From: JBEKDJ01 sp050014415
GTDB lineage: Bacteria; Desulfobacterota; BSN033; UBA1163
Assembly (NCBI GenBank): GCA_050014415.1
Contig: JBEKDJ010000129.1
Span: forward strand, 1 to 12,410
Reading direction: 5' to 3'
Length of the DNA: 12,410 nt
Shown here: positions 7,684 to 12,410 of the stretch, in pieces
How the letters are laid out: each line of letters starts with the position of its first letter
How positions within the stretch are numbered: position 1 is the stretch's first letter
Translations under genes and position numbers: made by a program
The notes under the pieces: model-generated
Seen by the model: only the letters and a program-made list of their open reading frames with translations
Told to the model about the DNA's origin: nothing
Databases searched by the model: none

Positions 7684-8199
7684 CTAAACCCCCTGATACC
7701 AATCCATGATTTCGGGTTTTCGACTGGGCTCCTTATGCCACATCGTTATAATATTTCTATCTGGAATCTTTATATTTTGAATTTCGTCTGGTCCAAACAG
7801 AAGTAGAATACCTCGATAATAGTTAACCTTATTTATGAATTTGTGTAGCTTTCTGATGTCCTTTTGAATATCACTCTTCTCATTCACTGTGGTTTTGACT
7901 TCTATCACCGCAAGATTTTTTGAGTTACCAGGGACATGAACCACGAAATCAGGGTTAGGGCAACTCCCGCCAAAAAGTTGGGCGATCCAATCGTGCCCAC
8001 TTTTATCTATTTCCCCATGGAGAAGATAAGGAAATGTTTTTGGCAACCGCGTACGCATTTGATGATAAAGCTCATAACAGTATACTCTTTCACGCAATGT
8101 GGGAATATCCCTATATCGTTCAATCTCAAAGTATTCTTTGCGAATATCCGCAATACTTTCAAAAAGAATTTCGGAGAAAACCTCCCAATCTTTATTCAT
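7684..8199 (-). CDS. Putative PD-(D/E)XK nuclease embedded between helicase and methylase
   Basis: A 171-aa protein that I cannot place in a named family. Residues 83-86 read PDFV (D84) and residues 98-102 read VIEVK (E100, K102), spaced as in PD-(D/E)XK nucleases. An N-terminal helix, RVYCYELYHQMR (38-49), and HGEID (61-65) could provide a further acidic ligand. A later helix and strand, IRKLHKFI and GILLLFG, complete a plausible restriction-endonuclease-like core. No signal peptide or membrane segment is seen. Its ATG overlaps the helicase stop by 4 nt (ATGA), and the methylase TTG follows its TAG with no gap, so translation is probably coupled at both ends. Sampled stretches are only 30-37% G+C for much of its length, against up to 68% in the adjoining methylase. 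Role as an embedded effector or cutting subunit of the system is an inference. Confidence 0.72.
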   Translation of the reverse strand: MNKDWEVFSEILFESIADIRKEYFEIERYRDIPTLRERVYCYELYHQMRTRLPKTFPYLLHGEIDKSGHDWIAQLFGGSCPNPDFVVHVPGNSKNLAVIEVKTTVNEKSDIQKDIRKLHKFINKVNYYRGILLLFGPDEIQNIKIPDRNIITMWHKEPSRKPEIMDWYQGV

Positions 8200-11100
8200 A
8201 AATTATCGACCCCTAGAATTTTCTCTGCTCCCACGTGATAATGTTCAATTTTCACAAGAGGTTTCCATTCCAGACGTATTGGATCTTGGACCAGACGAAT
8301 TTGGGGATTAGATTCACAGTCAAACACCACATAAAGCCAGTAATCCTTCTTTAGACGTTCCGCGGTCTTATATTCATTCATGGTAAGGGCAATCTCCCCA
8401 ACCATAGCCCTACCTTTAACTTCGATGAAACGGATCTCGATGGCCGTTTGAGGGTCTTCTGGATGTGGTTTGCGGGAAATAAGGTCAAAACCTCGATTCT
8501 CTTTTTCTACACTCACGACCTCCCATCCTCTTGCTTTTTCATGTGCAATCACAGCCTCAACAGCAATGCGCTCAATTTCTTCGTCACGGACGATTGAAAC
8601 AATTTTCGGAGATGTCCTCTCTGGATGGGGCAGTACCCATGCCCTTCCATGGTGGTGAATATCTGAGATAATGCAGTGCCGTTCCTGCTCTAGCTCATCG
8701 CGGCGCCGCTCAAGACGACCGTTTAGCTCATCTATCCGGTCTTCAGTGGTTTTAATGTTGGCAGCGAGTAATGGGCTGGCGTCTCCGGCCTGCTGACTTT
8801 CCAGTAGTTCGGCCATTCTGAGATTTTGGCGGTGGATTAGTTCATTCAGGCTGATTTCAACATGCCTGGAGATAATTTCTGTTTCCTTTTCGCGCTGGGC
8901 TTGAATCTCCTCCAGAAATGGCTGTAAAGCCTGTTCGATTAGAACCTGTTCCACCTTTTCCCGGTTTGGTAATCCACTGCCATCCGGAGTTTCTGTTTCC
9001 GCGGGTGCAAGAGAGAGATCTAAAAAGATAGTAGGTTGACGCACTGTCATTGCGCAATCTATTCCTGTTTCCACCACGAAGAGACGGCGATGAAGAACAT
9101 TTCCTCTGCCATCACGGATGGCGGATGTAAAGACATCCAGCCGAGCAGGTTCTTTACGGTGAAGGTCAAAGAAAACTGCTCCGTTCCGAAGGTCAGTCTG
9201 TACACGCTCGAAAGCATCTTCCCGAACACTTTCAAAAAGTGGGTGCCCAGGAGTTACCCACTCAAGGGTTGGATCATCGGTCAGGAATTTTTTATCAAAG
9301 ACAATCTGCTTATATTCGCGTCCTAATTTGCCAAAACGTGGCTCTAAGCGTTCCCCAATAGGCCAAAGTGTCCTTGGAATCCTTCCGATTCTGTAAATAT
9401 GTTGATCTCCTTTTGCTACTTTAGGATTAACCCCGGCAAGTGGGCCTGCTTGCATAAAGAAATCTTCGACGACCTCTGGTACAAGGCGTCGTTCCTTCGC
9501 CTCTGCTGATTTACCAACAATAGCAGAAAGGTTAAGCTCACGCTTGGCCAGACCTTCGAGGGTTGAATTAGTAATCCTTTGGAAACGTTCCGTATCGACC
9601 TCCTCGACAATGCGGTTCTTAATAACCTCTTCGGTCAGGTTGCGCGCATACATATCTCTTAACATGCGTTCGAGCTGGTTAGCAGGAAAGACATCGCCGA
9701 GGACATTGAAAATCTTGCCTGTCCGCAGGGGATCAAGGTCCTCCTCAATTTTCTTAATTCGCTCAAATAATTTTTGAAGGACTCGGCCTTCACGAGTGTT
9801 GGTGGTTACAAAATTGAAGATTAAACAATCTTTTTCTTGTCCGTAACGATGAATACGGCCCATTCGCTGCTCTAGCCGCATGGGATTCCAGGGAATGTCA
9901 TAATTGATCATAAACCAGCAGAACTGGAGGTTAATACCTTCTCCAGCCGCCTCGGTTGCCACCATGACCTGGCATTCTTCACGAAACTCACGTTCGGCAT
10001 AAATACGTGTCCCCGGAGCATCACGGTCTCCAATCTTCATGCCACCATGGATCTGAGTGACACAAAGCCCCCATGAACGCAATTTGCCGACGAGATAATC
10101 GAGAGTTTCCTTATTCTCGGTGAAAACGAGGAGTTTCATTTTTGGGTCCTTGAACACACCCTGTTCAGTTATGACCTCCTTGAGTTTCACCAGTTTAGAC
10201 TCCACCTCTCGCTGTTCAAGGATTTTAGCCTGGTCAATAAGCTTTACGAGTTGAAGTATTTCTTCCCTTAAGGCAATAGGGTCAACAGATGCAACGATCC
10301 CTTCCAGAGTGTCCATAATCTCTTGCCGCTCATCTTCCGGCAATTCTTCGAAGTCCTCTGGTAGCTTTTTGGTAATCTGCTCCTGCCGGTAGGCTTCAGG
10401 GTCATCGAGGATTCTTTGACGCTTATCTCTCATTCTTTCAAGAGTCCGCCGGACAGCGTAGGTACTGGATGCAAAACGTCGCTGCAGCATGGCCATGGTG
10501 AATCCGAGAGCACGTCCACGAGCAGAATCATCTTGGGAAGCTTTGATGGATTGATCCTCTACATATCGGGTAAGGCCATCATAGAGGTCCCATTCATCAT
10601 CGTCGATTTTGAATTCAGTGGTTTGAACATGGCGTTTTGTAAAGAGGGTTTTTACCTTACCTGTATCAGGATCGGGAAAGGTTACTAGGGCCTCTTTCAC
10701 CCTTCGAAGATAGAAAGGCGCTTGGTTGCGGAACATTGCTTCTTCAAGACTCTTCACATCTCCGTAAACATCTCTATCGAGTAATTCAAGAAAAAGGCAG
10801 AAGTTCTTAGGGTCACCCTTATGGGGTGTCGCTGTCATTAACAAGAAATGGTCTGTCATCTCTGAAAGATCTTCTCCCAGGTGGTAGGCTAAAGTCTTCT
10901 TGTCAGAACTGTAGGCACTCATCTTATGGGCTTCGTCAACAATGATGAGATCCCATTGGCTCCGAAGGAGGCTTTCTTTGGCATCCTCAATACGGGAGAC
11001 CCATGACACCGAAGTGATAACCTGGTTCTTCTCCTGCCAAGGGTTGGAGCCGTAATTAGCCCGTAATACATCACTCCGGATGACCTCAAAGTCTTCCCTG

Positions 11101-11588
11101 AATTTATCTTTCATTTCACGTTGCCATTGAAAGGAAAGATTGGCGGGGGTGACAATGAGGGTTCTTTGTATTAATCCTCTGATCTTCAATTCCTTGATGA
11201 GGAGCCCGGCCATGATTGTCTTTCCGGCACCAGGATCATCAGCAAGCAAAAATCGGATACGTGGAAGTTTTAAGAAATAGTCGTAAACTGCTTCAAGCTG
11301 GTGAGGTAATGGATCAACACGAGCAATAGATAGCGTAAAAAAGGGATCGTATTCATAGGCCAATGCTAACCGCATCGCCTCAATCCCAAGACGAAATTTT
11401 CCTGCATCACCATCAAACGGTTCTTCTTCTGGGGTTGCCTCCAAGGTTGCGAGTTGCTCGGGGGAAAGAATAGGTTCATGAACTTGGCCGGTGCGTAACC
11501 CTTTTCCAATGAGCTTAATGGAATCACCCATAGGAATGGTCACAATGACTTGGACCGGCTCGGGGAAAATCGGACCCCGAACAATCAT
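8196..11588 (-). CDS. SNF2-like superfamily 2 helicase with C-terminal DUF3883 domain
   Basis: An 1130-aa protein, first gene of the operon. The helicase motifs are clear: an LPHQLEAV Q-like motif at 94-101, Walker A DDPGAGKT at 117-124 (K123), DEAH at 218-221, MTATPH at 251-256, LLVFTENKETL at 486-496, VATEAAGEGINLQ at 543-555 and EQRMGRIHRYGQ at 573-584. Glu/Arg-rich helices around 900-1000 look like a coiled coil. Residues of about 1022-1115 match DUF3883, with GFD (D1035) and IEVKG (E1056, K1058), a PD-(D/E)XK-like arrangement. It resembles the DrmD-type helicases of defence loci. It should translocate on double-stranded DNA using ATP. The start ATG has an in-frame TAA two codons upstream, so it cannot extend, but no good Shine-Dalgarno is present; ATG at codon 20 is a less likely alternative. 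Its stop overlaps the next ATG by 4 nt. Confidence 0.92.
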   Translation of the reverse strand: MIVRGPIFPEPVQVIVTIPMGDSIKLIGKGLRTGQVHEPILSPEQLATLEATPEEEPFDGDAGKFRLGIEAMRLALAYEYDPFFTLSIARVDPLPHQLEAVYDYFLKLPRIRFLLADDPGAGKTIMAGLLIKELKIRGLIQRTLIVTPANLSFQWQREMKDKFREDFEVIRSDVLRANYGSNPWQEKNQVITSVSWVSRIEDAKESLLRSQWDLIIVDEAHKMSAYSSDKKTLAYHLGEDLSEMTDHFLLMTATPHKGDPKNFCLFLELLDRDVYGDVKSLEEAMFRNQAPFYLRRVKEALVTFPDPDTGKVKTLFTKRHVQTTEFKIDDDEWDLYDGLTRYVEDQSIKASQDDSARGRALGFTMAMLQRRFASSTYAVRRTLERMRDKRQRILDDPEAYRQEQITKKLPEDFEELPEDERQEIMDTLEGIVASVDPIALREEILQLVKLIDQAKILEQREVESKLVKLKEVITEQGVFKDPKMKLLVFTENKETLDYLVGKLRSWGLCVTQIHGGMKIGDRDAPGTRIYAEREFREECQVMVATEAAGEGINLQFCWFMINYDIPWNPMRLEQRMGRIHRYGQEKDCLIFNFVTTNTREGRVLQKLFERIKKIEEDLDPLRTGKIFNVLGDVFPANQLERMLRDMYARNLTEEVIKNRIVEEVDTERFQRITNSTLEGLAKRELNLSAIVGKSAEAKERRLVPEVVEDFFMQAGPLAGVNPKVAKGDQHIYRIGRIPRTLWPIGERLEPRFGKLGREYKQIVFDKKFLTDDPTLEWVTPGHPLFESVREDAFERVQTDLRNGAVFFDLHRKEPARLDVFTSAIRDGRGNVLHRRLFVVETGIDCAMTVRQPTIFLDLSLAPAETETPDGSGLPNREKVEQVLIEQALQPFLEEIQAQREKETEIISRHVEISLNELIHRQNLRMAELLESQQAGDASPLLAANIKTTEDRIDELNGRLERRRDELEQERHCIISDIHHHGRAWVLPHPERTSPKIVSIVRDEEIERIAVEAVIAHEKARGWEVVSVEKENRGFDLISRKPHPEDPQTAIEIRFIEVKGRAMVGEIALTMNEYKTAERLKKDYWLYVVFDCESNPQIRLVQDPIRLEWKPLVKIEHYHVGAEKILGVDNL

Positions 11589-11637
11589 GTTTGGTTAAAG
11601 TTTTAAGCCATCCAAAGGTTAAGTTTCCTTCCATTTT

Positions 11638-11655
11638 CCTCAGGTACCTCAGGTA
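11638..11655. repeat. Tandem 9-bp repeat in the helicase leader
   Basis: CCTCAGGTA occurs twice in perfect tandem (11638-11646 and 11647-11655). Each unit is nearly self-complementary (CCT-C-AGG), so the pair could be a regulator site or form a weak hairpin in the leader RNA. It lies about 50-70 nt upstream of the helicase start codon. Confidence 0.4.
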
Positions 11656-11762
11656 AATCCGATAACTGTTCTATCTCCGAGCTTGATAGCGCAACATGTT
11701 AACCTACCTGACGCTCAATGTTTGAAAGGTAAAAGATTTCGAGGCGGTTTATTATCTTCTGC

Positions 11763-11791
11763 ATTCTATAAAAGACAGGTTAATTGGTCAA
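11763..11791 (-). promoter_or_regulatory. Sigma70-like promoter of the defence operon
   Basis: On the minus strand, TTGACC (11786-11791) and TAGAAT (11763-11768) are separated by exactly 17 nt. Each hexamer misses the consensus by one base. Transcription would begin near 11756, giving a leader of about 165 nt before the helicase ATG. This is the best promoter in the window and most likely drives helicase, nuclease and methylase as one transcript. Confidence 0.65.
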
Positions 11792-11817
11792 TAGAAATCC
11801 AATAGAAGGTAATAGAA
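11790..11817. repeat. Three phased AATAGAA repeats upstream of the operon promoter
   Basis: AATAGAA starts at 11790, 11801 and 11811, that is at 11- and 10-bp intervals, so all copies face the same side of the helix. On the operon strand they read TTCTATT. The innermost copy overlaps the first bases of the -35 hexamer. They may be binding sites for a regulator, or arm-type sites of the island's recombinase, as the scar is only about 200 bp away. Confidence 0.45.
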
Positions 11818-11843
11818 GGGAAGGGGATATGGATAGTTTAGGA

Positions 11844-11921
11844 TTATTTTTCCCTTTTCACTGACAATTCTGCTACCATTTTGCTACCATGAACCACAAA
11901 AAAGGGTTCAAAAATCCAAAA
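11844..11921 (-). pseudogene. Possible tail of a degraded tyrosine-recombinase (integrase) gene
   Basis: The minus strand is open for 25 codons up to a TAA at 11844-11846 and ends HGSKMVAELSVKREK. Basic tails with an MVA-like motif are common at the C-terminus of phage-type integrases near tRNA attachment sites, from memory. No catalytic motif (R-HxxR-Y) is present, and a stop at 11922-11924 closes the frame upstream. The location next to a tRNA scar is the main support. It may be non-coding. Confidence 0.22.
11871..11890. repeat. Direct repeat TGCTACCAT with 11-bp period
   Basis: TGCTACCAT occurs at 11871-11879 and 11882-11890, one helical turn apart, about 120 bp from the tRNA scar. Phased short direct repeats beside an attachment core are typical of recombinase or excisionase arm sites, though here this is inferred only from position and spacing. 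Confidence 0.35.
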
Positions 11922-12007
11922 TCAAGATAAACATAAAAATCTAGCTTTCTCAATGATTGTGAAGGATTATAAAGGAAGACAAAATAACGTAACTTATTGT
12001 GTATACA

Positions 12008-12052
12008 CTGCAAAACTGTTATTCACCGGTTCAAATCCGGTTGCCGCCTCCA
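12008..12052 (+). mobile_element. tRNA-Cys(GCA) 3' fragment: attachment-site scar of an integrated island
   Basis: The sequence fits the 3' half of a tRNA-Cys: anticodon loop CTGCAAA (12008-12014, anticodon GCA at 12010-12012), 3' anticodon strand ACTGT, variable loop TATTC, T-stem ACCGG/CCGGT around TTCAAAT (12025-12041), acceptor strand TGCCGCC (12042-12048), discriminator T and encoded CCA (12050-12052). Upstream bases do not pair with ACTGT or TGCCGCC, and no D-arm is present, so there is no full tRNA. A fragment that starts in the anticodon loop and ends at CCA is what a tyrosine recombinase leaves when it inserts into a tRNA gene. Orientation places the inserted DNA to the left and original chromosome to the right. 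The regenerated tRNA-Cys should lie left of the window. Confidence 0.85.
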
Positions 12053-12173
12053 ATAAAGGACATGAGGGTTGCGAGGAGAATCAATAACTTGTAGCCTTTT
12101 TTTAGTTCTTGAGAAAACCACTGCACGAAATTTCATTCATAAGTGTTTAATGGATTTTGTGGCGTAATACTCT

Positions 12174-12410
12174 TTAATCCTTCTCATTCTTAAGAAAGGG
12201 GAGTATCTCTCCCTTTCGGTAAACCAGGGCCTGACAGGAGGCGATAAGGTTGTTACCTTCATCAAACACCTTGATCTCATAGCCAGCGGTCTTATGGGTC
12301 CGACTAAACTCCCGCGCCTCAGCCATCAACCTGCTTCCCCGGGGAGGGGAAGACACATAGGTAATATTCATGTTCAAAGCCACGGCTACGGTGCCATGAG
12401 AGTTCGCAGC
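12174..12410 (-). CDS. PaaI-type acyl-CoA thioesterase (hotdog fold), C-terminal part
   Basis: The frame is open from the right edge to a stop at 12174-12176, giving 78 residues of a protein whose start lies outside the window. It reads AANSHGTVAVALNMNITYV, then AEAREFSRTHKTAGYEIKV and then a short tail. The NSHG turn, the central strand with NMNI, and the AEA-REFSRTHKT strand match PaaI/YbgC-like hotdog thioesterases, which hydrolyse acyl- or aryl-CoA thioesters in the cytoplasm. The codon translated as a start at 12381-12383 is an internal GTG. The gene lies on the chromosome side of the tRNA scar, converging with the tRNA, so it is taken as host flank and not island cargo. Confidence 0.8.
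   Translation of the reverse strand, partial: AANSHGTVAVALNMNITYVSSPPRGSRLMAEAREFSRTHKTAGYEIKVFDEGNNLIASCQALVYRKGEILPFLKNEKD

Larger units (their letters stand above)
11589..12007. other. Island end region without an intact gene
   Basis: About 420 bp lie between the helicase start and the tRNA scar. The part next to the helicase would be a leader of about 165 nt. It contains a frame of about 30 codons ending in LPEVPEENGRKLNLWMA, but this has no start codon. The middle part holds the helicase promoter and repeats. The part nearest the scar is A+T-rich, holds a possible integrase tail, and ends in GTGTATACAC, a 10-bp palindrome abutting the tRNA fragment. No other gene is supported. Confidence 0.6.

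Noticed and set aside
4916..7806. Many plus-strand open frames of 60-170 codons opposite the methylase and nuclease genes
   Set aside because: They lie antisense to a gene with clear motifs, mostly in its G+C-rich parts where stops are rare. They show no recognisable domains and no good ribosome binding sites.
701..11588. DISARM or BREX system
   Set aside because: There is a DrmD-like helicase, but no DUF1998 gene (DrmB), no DrmA-type helicase and no phospholipase D gene as in DISARM. No PglZ phosphatase or Lon-like protease as in BREX is present. DUF1156 plus DUF499 points to the Hma-type set.
11656..11760. Short frames in the helicase leader, such as one starting ATGTTGCGC
   Set aside because: They end after 8 to 21 codons, lack ribosome binding sites, and one start overlaps the promoter -10. 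A leader peptide is not supported.
11960..12052. Complete tRNA-Cys gene
   Set aside because: Only the part from the anticodon loop to CCA fits. The bases before 12008 give no D-arm and no partner strand for the acceptor or anticodon stems.
12085..12110. Terminator at the T-run after the tRNA fragment
   Set aside because: The seven-T run after GTAGCC has no stable stem directly before it, so it cannot be supported as a rho-independent terminator.
1..12410. CRISPR array
   Set aside because: No regularly spaced repeats of 20-40 bp were seen. The only repeats are 7- to 9-bp units at 9- to 11-bp steps near the right end.

Overview
This window reads as the right-hand end of a bacterial genomic island built around a large anti-phage type locus. 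Every substantial gene is on the minus strand, so the operon reads from high to low coordinates. The host is a bacterium with Shine-Dalgarno sites, sigma70-like promoters, a TTG start, and a CCA end encoded in its tRNA gene. Base composition is mixed and moderate, and gene content does not fix the phylum; an anaerobic or environmental proteobacterium-like lineage is only a guess.

Right edge (12008-12410): a 3' fragment of a tRNA-Cys(GCA) gene (anticodon loop to CCA, 12008-12052) has no 5' half. This is the usual scar of a tyrosine-recombinase element that inserted in the tRNA gene. Its orientation puts the island to the left and host chromosome to the right. The right flank starts with the 3' part of a PaaI-type thioesterase gene (12174-12410). 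The regenerated full tRNA-Cys gene should lie left of position 1. Between the scar and the first island gene (11589-12007) are a possible integrase tail, short direct repeats spaced at about one helical turn, a good sigma70-type promoter and a leader of about 165 nt.

Core system (701-11588): a SNF2-like helicase with a C-terminal DUF3883 domain (8196-11588), a DUF1156 adenine-type DNA methylase with a zinc-ribbon-like insert (4684-7683), and a DUF499 AAA+-like ATPase (701-3625). From family knowledge this helicase-methylase-ATPase set matches the defence locus called Hma in the PADLOC nomenclature. Genes are embedded in both gaps. A 171-aa PD-(D/E)XK nuclease-like gene, much richer in A+T than its neighbours, lies between helicase and methylase with a 4-nt overlap on one side and zero spacing on the other. 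A UPF0175/DUF3368-PIN antitoxin-toxin pair with its own promoter lies between methylase and ATPase. The ATPase also has its own promoter candidate. Its C-terminal part carries a bacterial Ig-like domain, which is unexpected in a cytoplasmic ATPase.

Left edge (1-700): a broken HD-domain gene of the RelA/SpoT-like type (167-547, in-frame stop, no N-terminus), then the start of a DUF2281 antitoxin-like gene that leaves the window. This is the debris and antitoxin content expected of an island.

Inferred working: the methylase marks host DNA, and the helicase and ATPase act on unmarked incoming DNA. The embedded nuclease may be the cutting or a second-layer effector, and the PIN toxin may stabilise the locus or act as a backup abortive response. 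None of this mechanism is shown by the sequence alone.
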